DNA of 64,000 nt from Actinomadura rupiterrae. GTDB taxonomy: Bacteria; Actinomycetota; Actinomycetes; Streptosporangiales; Streptosporangiaceae. Made by a program: the position numbers and the translations under genes. The stretch's first letter is position 1, and the number at the start of each line of letters is the position of its first letter. The DNA is taken from NCBI RefSeq assembly GCF_024172125.1, contig NZ_JAMZEA010000005.1:558001-622000 (forward strand), read 5' to 3'. The notes below the pieces were generated by a model. That model did no database searches and had not been told where the DNA came from. It saw only the letters and a list, made by a program, of their open reading frames with translations. Below, one piece after another: positions 40,265-48,388 of the stretch.

Positions 40265-41298
40265 GCGTTCTTCCTCCGGACGAGCAGCCAGAGCAGGTAG
40301 GGGCCGCCGAGCGCGGCGGTGAGCACGCCGACCGGGAGCTGGACGGGCGCGAACGCGGTCCGCGCGATGAGGTCGGCGACGACGGTGAGCAGCGCGCCGG
40401 TGAGGGCGGCGCAGAGCAGCGGCGGGCGGTCCGCGCGCAGCAGGCGGCGGGCGAGCTGCGGCGCGGCGAGCGCGACGAAGTCCACCGCCCCGGCCTGCGA
40501 GACGGCCAGCGCGGCGAGGACGACGGCGACCGCGCCGAGCAGCAGCCTCCGCGCCCCGACGCGGACGCCGAGCCCGCGCGCGAGGTCGTCGTCCAGCCCG
40601 GCGGTGTCGAGCGCGCGGCCCGCCCAGACCAGCACCGGCGAAAGCACCAGCAGCGGGACGAGCAGGGTCAGCGTCTCGCGCTGGCCGAGCCCGGCGAGGC
40701 TGCCGGACAGCCAGACGCGGGCGCGCTCGCCGTCCGCCGGGTCCGCGCCGACGATGAAGACCTCGGTGAGGGCCTTGAGGGCGAGCGCGACGGCGATTCC
40801 GGACAGGACGAAACGGTTCGCGGTGAGGCCCGTGCGTCCGGCGAAGGCGAAGACGGCGGCCGCTGCGGCGAGCCCGCCGAGCAGCGCGGCCGGGCCGAGC
40901 CAGGACGCGCCGAGTCCGAACGTCATCACGGCCGTCGCGGCGAGGCCCGCGCCCTGCGTGACGCCCATGACGTCCGGCCCGGCGAGCGGGTTGCGGGTCA
41001 CGGCCTGGAGCAGCGCGCCGGACACGCCGAGCAGCGCCCCCACGGCGAGCCCGACCTCGACCCTTGGCAGCCGAAGATCCTGGACGACCAGACTCGCGGG
41101 CCCGTCCCCGCCAAGCGCGCGCAGCACGTCCGTAGGCGGAACGAACGTGCTCCCGACCGCCAGCGAAGCCAACGCCGCAACAGCCGTAAGCGCCACAAGA
41201 ACAAGACCGAAAACCAGCGCGCGCCGCCGGACGGTCACCGCGACCGGCCCAAAGCCGAGCACGAGCGTCCCCGCCGCAGGATGCCGAACAGCCATCAT
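40261..41298 (-). CDS. FecCD-type siderophore permease (subunit 2)
   Basis: 345-residue membrane subunit, about 9-10 helices. FecCD motifs: LRLPRVEVGLAVGALLGVSGALLQAVTRNPLAGPDVMGVTQGA (seen by LQAVTRNPLAGPDVMGV), VDFVALAAPQLARRLL, AFAPVQLPVGVLTAALGGPYLLWLL. Start is the ATG at 41298 that overlaps the previous stop (ATGA). Pairs with the next gene as a heterodimer. Confidence 0.93.
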   Translation of the reverse strand: MMAVRHPAAGTLVLGFGPVAVTVRRRALVFGLVLVALTAVAALASLAVGSTFVPPTDVLRALGGDGPASLVVQDLRLPRVEVGLAVGALLGVSGALLQAVTRNPLAGPDVMGVTQGAGLAATAVMTFGLGASWLGPAALLGGLAAAAAVFAFAGRTGLTANRFVLSGIAVALALKALTEVFIVGADPADGERARVWLSGSLAGLGQRETLTLLVPLLVLSPVLVWAGRALDTAGLDDDLARGLGVRVGARRLLLGAVAVVLAALAVSQAGAVDFVALAAPQLARRLLRADRPPLLCAALTGALLTVVADLIARTAFAPVQLPVGVLTAALGGPYLLWLLVRRKNA

Positions 41299-42302
41299 GC
41301 GGTCACCGTTCGGGCCCGGCGGACGAGGAGGAGCAGGAATGGGGCGCCTAGCAGGGCTGTCACGACACCCGCGCGGACTTCGGCGGGTGGGACTACCAGG
41401 CGGCCCAGGACGTCGGCGACCAGGAGCAGCGTGGGGCCGAGGAGGAGGGAGACGGCGAGGGTCCAGCGGTGGTCGGCGCCGACCAGGGCGCGGGCTAGGT
41501 GCGGGACGGCGAGGCCGACGAAGCCGATCGGTCCGGCGGCGGCGACGGCCGCGCCGGTGAGGAGGATCGCGGCGACGGCGGCGCTGAGCCGGACGCGGCC
41601 GACGTTGCGGCCGAGGCCGCGCGCCACGTCGTCGCCGAGCGCGAGCGCGTCCAGGCCGCGCGCGGACGCGAACGCGACGAGCACGCCGACCAGGACGAAC
41701 GGGATGACCCAGGTGGCGACCTGCGGCGGGCGTCCGGCGAGCGAGCCGACCGCCCAGAACCGGAAGGTGTCGAAGGTCTGCTGGTTGACGGTGAGGACGC
41801 CGACGACGACGCCGGTGAGCGACGCGTCCAGGGCCGTCCCGGCGAGGGCGAGGGTGACCGGGGACGCGCCGTCGCGGGTCCGCGCGGACAGCGCGTAGAC
41901 GAACGCGCCCGCGAGCGCCGCGCCGGCGACGCCGAACCAGAGGTAGGACGGCAGCGCGGTCAGCCCGAACACGCTGATCGCGATGACGACGCCGAGCGAG
42001 GCGCCGGACGTCACGCCCATGATGCGGGGGTCGGCGAGCGGGTTGCGGGTGAGCGCCTGCATGAGGACGCCCGCGACGGCGAGCGCGGCGCCGGCGGCGA
42101 GGCCGACGACCGTGCGCGGCACGCGGAGCGAGCGGACGATGAGGTCCTCGTCGGTGTCGCCGCGGTGGGCCAGCGCGTCCCACACGTGGCCGGGCGGGAT
42201 GGACCGGCTGCCGAGCGCGAGGCTGGCGAGGACGGCGACGAGGAGGGCGAGCGCGGCGAGCGCCAGCACCGCCGTCCGCCTGCGCAGCATCGCGCCGCTC
42301 AC
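41295..42302 (-). CDS. FecCD-type siderophore permease (subunit 1)
   Basis: 335-residue membrane subunit. Motifs LRVPRTVVGLAAGAALAVAGVLMQALTRNPLADPRIMGVTSGASLGV (cited by MQALTRNPLADPRIMGVTSG), IGFVGLAVPHLARALVG, VPPAEVRAGVVTALLGAPFLLLLV. First gene of the iron operon; 24 bp upstream begins the iron box, which overlaps the expected promoter. Confidence 0.93.
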   Translation of the reverse strand: MSGAMLRRRTAVLALAALALLVAVLASLALGSRSIPPGHVWDALAHRGDTDEDLIVRSLRVPRTVVGLAAGAALAVAGVLMQALTRNPLADPRIMGVTSGASLGVVIAISVFGLTALPSYLWFGVAGAALAGAFVYALSARTRDGASPVTLALAGTALDASLTGVVVGVLTVNQQTFDTFRFWAVGSLAGRPPQVATWVIPFVLVGVLVAFASARGLDALALGDDVARGLGRNVGRVRLSAAVAAILLTGAAVAAAGPIGFVGLAVPHLARALVGADHRWTLAVSLLLGPTLLLVADVLGRLVVPPAEVRAGVVTALLGAPFLLLLVRRARTVTA

Positions 42303-42325
42303 CGCCGTTCGATAGGAGAATGGGA

Positions 42326-42345
42326 AGGTTAGGCAAACCTAACCT
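42326..42345. promoter_or_regulatory. IdeR/DtxR iron box
   Basis: AGGTTAGG and CCTAACCT, a perfect 8-bp inverted repeat around CAAA, matching the TTAGGTTAGGCTAACCTAA-type sites of DtxR/IdeR repressors. It lies just ahead of the siderophore permease operon, which should be repressed by Fe(II). Confidence 0.88.
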
Positions 42346-42433
42346 TATTGATCCAGGTCGCAGCGTAGAGCACGGCCGCCATTCACCTCAAATCACCCCT
42401 GGACGGGCACCGCCCTCGCGCGCTATGTTCTTC

Positions 42434-42452
42434 TCAAGTCGAGATTGACTCA
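42434..42452. promoter_or_regulatory. Candidate NrtR operator
   Basis: TCAAGTC, six bases, then GACTCA: an imperfect inverted repeat (AGTC/GACT core), 28 bp before the Nudix regulator start. GACTCA repeats once more at 42463-42468. Probable autoregulatory site; a -10 like TATGTT lies at 42424-42429. Confidence 0.45.
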
Positions 42453-42479
42453 AAGAGAGAAAGACTCAGAAGGAGAACG

Positions 42480-43307
42480 ATGAGCCCGGTCGAGCCGCCG
42501 CAGGACGAGCGCGAGTTCCTCGCCGCCTACGATCCGCGCGCCTACGACCCCGTCTCGGTGACGGTGGACGTGGTCGCGCTGACCGTCCGGGACGGCGGGC
42601 TCGACGTCCTGCTGGTGCGGCGCGGCCAGGCCCCGTACGCGGGGATGTGGGCACTGCCGGGCGGTTTCGTCCGGGGTGTGAAGGACGCCGAGGACCTGCC
42701 CGCCGCCGCGCGCCGCGAGCTGGCCGAGGAGACCGGCCTCGACCCGGACGAGCAGGGCGGACCGATGGAGCGCCTGCACCTGGAGCAGCTCGCCACCTAC
42801 GGCACGCCCGGCCGCGACCCCCGGATGCGCGTCATCTCCGTCGCGTACCTGGCGTTCGCCCCCGAACTGCCCGACCCGCGCGCGGGCGGCGACGCCGCCG
42901 AGGCCGCCTGGGTCCGGGTGGACGAGCTGGGCCTCAGCGAGGCGGGTGCGCAGCGTCCGGGCACCACGCGCAAGCTCGCGTTCGACCACGCCCGCATCCT
43001 CGCGGACGGCCTGGAGCGGGCGCGCGGGAAGCTGGAGTACACGCCGCTCGCCACCGCGTTCTGCCCGCCCGAGTTCACCATCCCCGAGCTGCGCTCGGTC
43101 TACGAGACGGTCTGGGGCGAGGAGCTGCACGCGGGCAACTTCCACCGGAAGGTGCTGTCCGTCCCGGGCTTCGTCGAGGCGACCGGCGGCACCGCCGACC
43201 GCGAGGGGCGGCGCGGCGGACCGCGCCCCAAGCTCTACCGCGCGGGCGACGCGCGCCTGCTGCACCCCGCCCTGCTGAGGCCCAGCCGGGAGGAGGAGAT
43301 CAGATGA
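42480..43307 (+). CDS. NrtR-like Nudix/winged-helix regulator
   Basis: 275 residues. N-terminal Nudix domain (about 25-165: VTVDVVALTVRDGGLDVLLVRRG, WALPGGFV, ARRELAEETGL) and C-terminal winged helix (about 185-270: YTPLATAFCPPEFTIPELRSVYETVWG, then NFHRKVLSVPGFVEATG). This is the NrtR layout, in which the Nudix fold senses ADP-ribose or a related NAD metabolite. The early Glu of the Nudix box is displaced (GGFVRGVKDAEDL), so hydrolysis is doubtful. GGAG 6 nt before the ATG. First gene of a four-gene run; its stop overlaps the next ATG (ATGA). Confidence 0.88.
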   Translation: MSPVEPPQDEREFLAAYDPRAYDPVSVTVDVVALTVRDGGLDVLLVRRGQAPYAGMWALPGGFVRGVKDAEDLPAAARRELAEETGLDPDEQGGPMERLHLEQLATYGTPGRDPRMRVISVAYLAFAPELPDPRAGGDAAEAAWVRVDELGLSEAGAQRPGTTRKLAFDHARILADGLERARGKLEYTPLATAFCPPEFTIPELRSVYETVWGEELHAGNFHRKVLSVPGFVEATGGTADREGRRGGPRPKLYRAGDARLLHPALLRPSREEEIR

Positions 43308-44428
43308 CTCACGAGGACGCGGTGGCCCTGCTGGAGCGCGCCGCATCCCCGCACGACCTGTTCGGCCCGGACGCGGCGGAGGCCGCCCGCCTGTACCGGC
43401 GGCTGGCCCGGCTCGTCCACCCGGACGCCACGCTGGACGGCTCGTCCCGGCACTTCGCGCGGCTGTCGGAGCTGTGGCACGCCTACAACGCCGCGAACAC
43501 CCCGGTCATCGAGGTCGGCGGGCACCGGTACCGGCTCGGCGAGACCGTCGCGAGCGGCGACCTCGCCGAGCTGTACGCCGCCGAGGACGAGAACCTGTAC
43601 CCCGCCGAGGACGAGCACATCGTCCGCTCCACCAGGGGCCGGAACGCCAGGCGCGACACCAGGGATCGCGACGCCACGCGCGACGCCACACGCGACGCCA
43701 CGCGCGACGCTCGGCGCGTCGTGCTCAAGATGCCGCGTGACCCGGCCGACAACGACCTCATATCCCGCGAGGAGGAGGCGCTCCGGAAGCTGCGCCGCGA
43801 CGGCGACCCGAAGTTCCGGGCGTACGCCCCGAAACTGGTCGCCTCGTTCCGGCACCGCGACCCGGACGGCGGCGAGACGCGCCGCGTCAACGTGCTCGCG
43901 CCGCTCGACGGGTTCGTCACGTTCGCCGATATCGCCGCCGCCTACCCGGACGGCGTCGACCCGCGCGACGCGGCGTGGATGTGGCGGCGGCTGCTCGTCG
44001 CGCTCGGCTTCGCGCACCGCGCGGGCGTCGTGCACGGGGCGGTCGTGCCGGAGCACGTGCTCGTCCATCCGGAGAAGCACGGCCTCGTCCTGGCCGACTG
44101 GTGCTACTCGGTCACCCGCTCCGGCGGACGGGTCCCCGCGATGGTCGACCGGCACGCCGGCCTGTACGCGCCCGAGGTCCCCGCCCGCGAGCCCGCCGGC
44201 CCCGCGACGGACATGTTCATGGCGTCCCGGTGCGTCGCCCGGCTGATGGGCGACCGCGCCCCGCGAGCGATGCGGGCCTTCGTCAAGGGCTGCACGCTCC
44301 CCTCGCCGCAGCGGCGTCCGCGCGACGCCTGGCGGCTGCTCGCCGAACTCGACGAGCTTCTCGACCGGCTTTACGGCCCCCGTACGTTCCGCCCGTTCAC
44401 CATGCCCGTAGGAGGCAGTCATGGGTAG
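43304..44428 (+). CDS. J-domain/pseudokinase fusion
   Basis: 374 residues. Residues about 12-65 resemble a DnaJ J domain (LFGPDAAEAARLYRRLARLVHPD, HPD at 39-41, then FARLSELWHAYNAAN). Residues 75-360 are a protein-kinase-like fold with Lys142 (VVLKM). The catalytic loop is VHGAVVPEHVLV: Asp of HRD is Ala and Asn is His. DFG is replaced by ADWC. It is therefore probably a pseudokinase. The N lobe contains a charged repeat (DATR three times, about 118-136). Coupled by overlaps to genes on both sides. J-domain plus kinase fusions are rare; function not known. Confidence 0.8.
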   Translation: MTHEDAVALLERAASPHDLFGPDAAEAARLYRRLARLVHPDATLDGSSRHFARLSELWHAYNAANTPVIEVGGHRYRLGETVASGDLAELYAAEDENLYPAEDEHIVRSTRGRNARRDTRDRDATRDATRDATRDARRVVLKMPRDPADNDLISREEEALRKLRRDGDPKFRAYAPKLVASFRHRDPDGGETRRVNVLAPLDGFVTFADIAAAYPDGVDPRDAAWMWRRLLVALGFAHRAGVVHGAVVPEHVLVHPEKHGLVLADWCYSVTRSGGRVPAMVDRHAGLYAPEVPAREPAGPATDMFMASRCVARLMGDRAPRAMRAFVKGCTLPSPQRRPRDAWRLLAELDELLDRLYGPRTFRPFTMPVGGSHG

Positions 44429-45395
44429 TGGCAACTGGTCCACCAACGTCTACGACGCCAACCGCGCCTACCAGGCCGCGAACGGCATCAGCGCGTTCGC
44501 CTACAGCGACGGGGGCGCGACCTCCGTCCACCCCGACCTCGACCCGAAGGACGCCGGGCTGCGCGAGTCGCGCGACTCCGACGAGCACCCCGAGTCGCTC
44601 GCGATCTCGGTGCTGTTCGACGTCACCGGCTCGATGGGCACCGTCCCGCGGACCCTCCAGACGCGGCTGCCCGACCTGCTCGGGCTGCTGCTGCGCAAGG
44701 GCTACGTCGCGCACCCGCAGATCATGTTCGGCGCGATCGGCGACGCGCACTGCGACCGCGCGCCGCTGCAGGTCGGGCAGTTCGAGTCCGACAACCGGAT
44801 GGACGACGACCTGGGCAAGATCCTGCTGGAGGGCGGGGGCGGCGGCCAGATGAAGGAGTCCTACGAGCTGGCCATGTACTTCATGGCCCGGCACACCGCG
44901 ATCGACTGCTACGAGAAGCGCGGCAAGCGCGGCTACCTGTTCATGATCGGGGACGAGCTGGCCTACCCGGCCGTCCGCAAGTCCCAGGTGCGCGCGCTGA
45001 TCGGCGACGACCTGCGGGAGGACCTCCCGCTCCCGGCGCTGCTGGACGAGCTGACCCGCGTCTGGGACGTGTACTTCATCATCCCGGACGGCGCGTACCA
45101 CACCGGCGACGCGCGGCTGCGCGACTTCTGGCGCGAGCAGTTCGGCCAGAACGTCCTCTACCTGGACGACCTGGACGCGGTCTGCGAGACCATCGCGCTC
45201 ACCGTCGGCCTCGGCGAGGACGCCATCGACCTCGACGAGGGCCTCGCCCACCTGGACGAGTTCGGCTCGGACGCCGGCGCGGCCGTGTCGAAGGCGCTCA
45301 CCCCGCTGCACCGGAGCCGCGGCTCGGTGGCGGTGTCGGGCGCGCCGTCCGGGCTGCGCGGCAAGGACCGCGACTCGGGCAACCGCAGGCTCTGA
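44421..45395 (+). CDS. vWA-domain protein
   Basis: 324 residues. A von Willebrand A fold with MIDAS DVTGSMG at residues 67-73, later GAIGDAHCDRAPLQVGQF and GYLFMIGDELAYP that could complete the metal site. C-terminal part is acidic and ends with a polar tail. No signal peptide, so cytosolic. The ATG overlaps the pseudokinase gene by 8 nt. vWA proteins beside kinases occur in TerY-P-type stress and conflict systems; here no TerD or PP2C gene is present. Role as metal-dependent scaffold is inferred. Confidence 0.82.
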   Translation: MGSGNWSTNVYDANRAYQAANGISAFAYSDGGATSVHPDLDPKDAGLRESRDSDEHPESLAISVLFDVTGSMGTVPRTLQTRLPDLLGLLLRKGYVAHPQIMFGAIGDAHCDRAPLQVGQFESDNRMDDDLGKILLEGGGGGQMKESYELAMYFMARHTAIDCYEKRGKRGYLFMIGDELAYPAVRKSQVRALIGDDLREDLPLPALLDELTRVWDVYFIIPDGAYHTGDARLRDFWREQFGQNVLYLDDLDAVCETIALTVGLGEDAIDLDEGLAHLDEFGSDAGAAVSKALTPLHRSRGSVAVSGAPSGLRGKDRDSGNRRL

Positions 45396-45423
45396 TCAGG
45401 CAAGGAAAGCAACGGGGGTTCGG

Positions 45424-46800
45424 ATGCGGCACGTGATCGTCGTCGACCTCGGGTTCGGCGACGCCGGGAAGGGCACCGTGGTGGACGGGCTCTGCGCGCA
45501 CGCGGCACGCGCCGCGCGGGAAGCAGGGGCCGGGCCCGTCCACACGGTCGTCCGGTTCAACGGCGGCGCGCAGGCCGCGCACAACGTCGTCGCGCCGGGC
45601 GGCCGGCACCACACGTTCGCGCAGTTCGGCTCCGGGACGTTCACCCCCGGCGTCCGGACGCATCTCTCGCGGTTCATGATGGTCGACCCGCTGTCGCTCG
45701 CCGCCGAGCACGCGCACCTGCGCGCGCTCGGCGTCCGGGACGCGTTCGACCGCCTCACCGTGAACTGGGACGCGCCGCTCACCACCCCCTACCACCGGGC
45801 CGCCAACCGGGCGCGGGAGACCGCGCGCGGCGCGGCCCGGCACGGCTCGTGCGGGATGGGCGTGGGCGAGACCGCCGCGTTCGCGCTCGCCCACCCCGAC
45901 CTCGCGCCCCGCGCCGGCGACTGCCTCGCGCCCGCCCGCCTCCGCCGCCGCCTCACCGCCGTCCGCGACTGGTATCGCGCCGAGTTCCCCGGCGCCCGCT
46001 CCCCCGGCGGCGAGGCCGTGCCGAGCGTGGACGAGTGCATGCCGGTGTTCCTGGCGTTCGGGGCGAGCGTCCGGATCGTGGACGACGGGTACCTGCCGCG
46101 CGTCCTGCGTTCGGAGCGGGTCGTGTTCGAGGGCGCGCAGGGCGTCCTGCTGGACGAGTGGCACGGTTTCCACCCGTACACGACGTGGTCGACGACGACG
46201 TTCGCGAACGCCGAGGCGCTGCTGGCCGAAGCGGGCGAGGAGGGGTACCGGCTGGGCGTGCTGCGCGCCTACGCGACCCGGCACGGACCCGGCCCGTTCG
46301 TGACCGAGGACCCGGCGCTGACCGCCGACCTGCCCGACCCGCACAACGGCACCGGACCGTGGCAGGGCGCGTTCCGCGTCGGGCATCTGGACGCCGTCGC
46401 GCTCGACTACGCGCTCCGCGCGGCCGGGGGCGTGGACGGCCTCGCCCTCACCCACCTGGACATCGCCGCACAACGTCCTGACCTGGGGATCTGCCGCGCC
46501 TACGCGATGGACGGCGAGACCGTGCGCCGCCTGCCCCTCAACCCGGCGCGCGACCTTGACCGGCAGGCGGCGCTCACCGAACGGCTCCTGAAGGCGCGTC
46601 CCCTCGTGGACAAGATGGACGATCCGGTGGCGGCCGTCGAGGACGCGCTCGGCGCGCCGGTCGTCCTCCGCTCGCACGGCCCCACGGCGAACGACAAGAC
46701 CGGCACGCTGGACGACAGGACCGGCGCAGCGCGCGCCAAGAGCGGCTCGGTGGGCGACAAGTCCGGCACGCCGCACGGGGAGCACCTGAACAGGCTGTGA
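45424..46800 (+). CDS. Divergent adenylosuccinate synthetase (PurA) homologue
   Basis: 458 residues of PurA fold. The P-loop is DLGFGDAGKGTVVD (PurA: GxQWGDEGKGK), so Asp13, the catalytic base, and Lys16 remain, while Trp and Glu are lost. The second motif is GGAQAAHNVV instead of GGNNAGHTV, His53 kept. VFEGAQGVLLDEWHGFHPYTTWSTTT corresponds to the IMP-site loop, here cited by FEGAQGVLLDEWHG. The C-terminal DxxALxYA..GVDGLALTHLD is conserved. The last ~55 residues are an extra Asp/Lys/Thr-rich tail. Likely ligates an amino acid to a purine nucleotide or another substrate, not necessarily housekeeping. It starts 28 bp after the vWA gene. Confidence 0.82.
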   Translation: MRHVIVVDLGFGDAGKGTVVDGLCAHAARAAREAGAGPVHTVVRFNGGAQAAHNVVAPGGRHHTFAQFGSGTFTPGVRTHLSRFMMVDPLSLAAEHAHLRALGVRDAFDRLTVNWDAPLTTPYHRAANRARETARGAARHGSCGMGVGETAAFALAHPDLAPRAGDCLAPARLRRRLTAVRDWYRAEFPGARSPGGEAVPSVDECMPVFLAFGASVRIVDDGYLPRVLRSERVVFEGAQGVLLDEWHGFHPYTTWSTTTFANAEALLAEAGEEGYRLGVLRAYATRHGPGPFVTEDPALTADLPDPHNGTGPWQGAFRVGHLDAVALDYALRAAGGVDGLALTHLDIAAQRPDLGICRAYAMDGETVRRLPLNPARDLDRQAALTERLLKARPLVDKMDDPVAAVEDALGAPVVLRSHGPTANDKTGTLDDRTGAARAKSGSVGDKSGTPHGEHLNRL

Positions 46801-46912
46801 CCTGCGAGGGAGACCTCGATCACCCCACCGTCACGGTTCACCGCGGCGGCCGGGCGGCCGGGCGCGGGATGGCGTCGGATGGTTCCGTCACCCAGTTCCC
46901 CTGGAGGCGGCG

Positions 46913-47707
46913 ATGCGACTCCCCCACTGGCCGCCGGCCCGCGACCGCGCGCGGACGCTGGCCGTCCTGGCGCTGGGCGCGACGCTCGCGACCGGCGGCG
47001 TCCCGGCGTCCGCGTTCACCGCGACGCCCGAGGACGGGCCCGTCGCCCCCAGCCCCGGATCGCTCATGCCCGGCACTCCGACGGGCGAGTTCCGCACGTC
47101 CGGCCAGGCCCCGGGCCCGCAGCTACTCTCCGGCTCGGCCGACGAGCCCGCCACCCTCCAGCGGGACCTCCAGGACGCCCAGGACGTCGTCAACGACTTC
47201 TGGCGGCGGCACTGGACGGAGGACTTCGGCGGACATTACGACCCGCCCAGCGTGCTCGGCTCCTACGACGGCGACAACCGCGCCGGAACGCCGAAGTGCG
47301 GCGGCCACCCGCTCGAACGCGACAACGCCGCGTACTGCCCGGACGGCGACTTCCTCGCCTGGGACGACCACCTCATGCGCAACGGCTTCGGACGCGGCGA
47401 CGGCTGGGTCTACATGGTCATCGCGCACGAGTGGGGGCACGCCGTCCAGCACCGGATGCCGTCGTCGCTGGTGTCCGACCGCACCGAGCTGCAGGCCGAC
47501 TGCCTCGCGGGGGCGGCCCTGCACGGCGCCGCGCGGGACGGCGAGCTGCGCTTCGAGCCGGGCGACACCGACGAGATCGTCGGAGCGTTCCGGCTGATCG
47601 GCGACGGCACCCCCTGGACCCGCCCCGGCGACCACGGCACCTCCGCCCAGCGCATCGCCGAGTTCACCCTGGGCGGCACCGGAGGCGTGCACGCCTGCCT
47701 CGACTGA
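46913..47707 (+). CDS. Secreted neutral zinc metallopeptidase (YpfJ-like)
   Basis: 264 residues. Signal peptide: RARTLAVLALGATLATGGVPASA. Low-complexity stretch (35-85), then the peptidase domain with HEWGHAVQH (zinc HExxH) and ELQADCLAG (third ligand region). Ends GTSAQRIAEFTLGGTGGVHACLD. GGAGG 6 nt before the ATG. Probably acts outside the cell; substrate unknown. It follows the PurA-like gene by 112 bp and may be separate from that operon. Confidence 0.88.
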   Translation: MRLPHWPPARDRARTLAVLALGATLATGGVPASAFTATPEDGPVAPSPGSLMPGTPTGEFRTSGQAPGPQLLSGSADEPATLQRDLQDAQDVVNDFWRRHWTEDFGGHYDPPSVLGSYDGDNRAGTPKCGGHPLERDNAAYCPDGDFLAWDDHLMRNGFGRGDGWVYMVIAHEWGHAVQHRMPSSLVSDRTELQADCLAGAALHGAARDGELRFEPGDTDEIVGAFRLIGDGTPWTRPGDHGTSAQRIAEFTLGGTGGVHACLD

Positions 47708-47758
47708 CCCCCGCCGCCCGGCCTGACTCCCGCCGCCCGGCCTGACCGCCGCCCGCCC
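47704..47758. repeat. 19-bp tandem repeat at the peptidase stop codon
   Basis: CTGACCCCCGCCGCCCGGC at 47704-47722 (including the peptidase TGA), CTGACTCCCGCCGCCCGGC at 47723-47741, then a shortened third copy. Same pattern of gene 3' ends in arrays as at 19045, 23457 and 26895. Confidence 0.8.
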
Positions 47759-47777
47759 CGGACACCGCCGTCGCGTC

Positions 47778-48164
47778 CTAGGGCTGGACGACCTGGCGGA
47801 CGACGATCTCGTCCAGCCGGCGCTCGACGATGGCGCCGACCGGCCAGTCGCGGACCAGGGTGCGCAGGCCCGCCGCCTCGTGCTCGGCGTGCGAGCCGTC
47901 GTAGCCCTGCTGCCGCAGGCTGCTGCGGATCGCCTCCACGTAGTCGGCCTCGGTGAAGCCGGGCACGTCGCGGACCATGGCGGTGGTGGTGGCGCGGTGC
48001 GAGTTGAGCCCGGCGAACGACCGGGCGCAGCCGCAGCCGCCGTCCGGGTCGCCCGCGTCGCGGTCGCAGACCACGCCGATGTGCACGAGCTCGCCCTCCA
48101 CGCACCAGGCGAAGTCGTTGTCGCGGTAGCCCTGGGTGAGGTTGGTTGCGGTGAGCAGCTTCAC
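47778..48164 (-). CDS. Conserved small actinobacterial protein
   Basis: 128 residues: VKLLTATNLTQGYRDNDFAWCVEGELVHIG, then GGCGCARSFAGLNSHRATTTAMV. A Cys cluster (VVCDRDAG..GGCGCARSFAG) could bind zinc. The pattern is familiar from actinobacterial proteins annotated only as a domain of unknown function (possibly DUF7715). GTG start at 48164, set by GGAAGGGG 7 nt before. Stands alone between two convergent or divergent neighbours. Confidence 0.72.
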   Translation of the reverse strand: MKLLTATNLTQGYRDNDFAWCVEGELVHIGVVCDRDAGDPDGGCGCARSFAGLNSHRATTTAMVRDVPGFTEADYVEAIRSSLRQQGYDGSHAEHEAAGLRTLVRDWPVGAIVERRLDEIVVRQVVQP

Positions 48165-48388
48165 TGGCCGACCCCTTCCGTGACCTGCCCACCGTACGAC
48201 GCCGGTCGGACATTCCACCGGCGAACGGTCGTCGGAGGCGGGCGCCGCCCTTTGGCCGAGGCCCGGGGACGTCCGCCGGCGACAGGAAGAACCGGCAGTG
48301 AACCACTTTAAGTCAGGAACCTACCGTGACTCACGAGACCCCCGCGTTTTCCAACAATCCGCAACCGACCATACGTTTCCGGCCGACT

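Noticed and set aside
45424..46800. PurZ of a Z-genome DNA pathway
   Set aside because: Asp13 is kept and no DatZ, MazZ or special polymerase lies nearby. The neighbours are signalling proteins.
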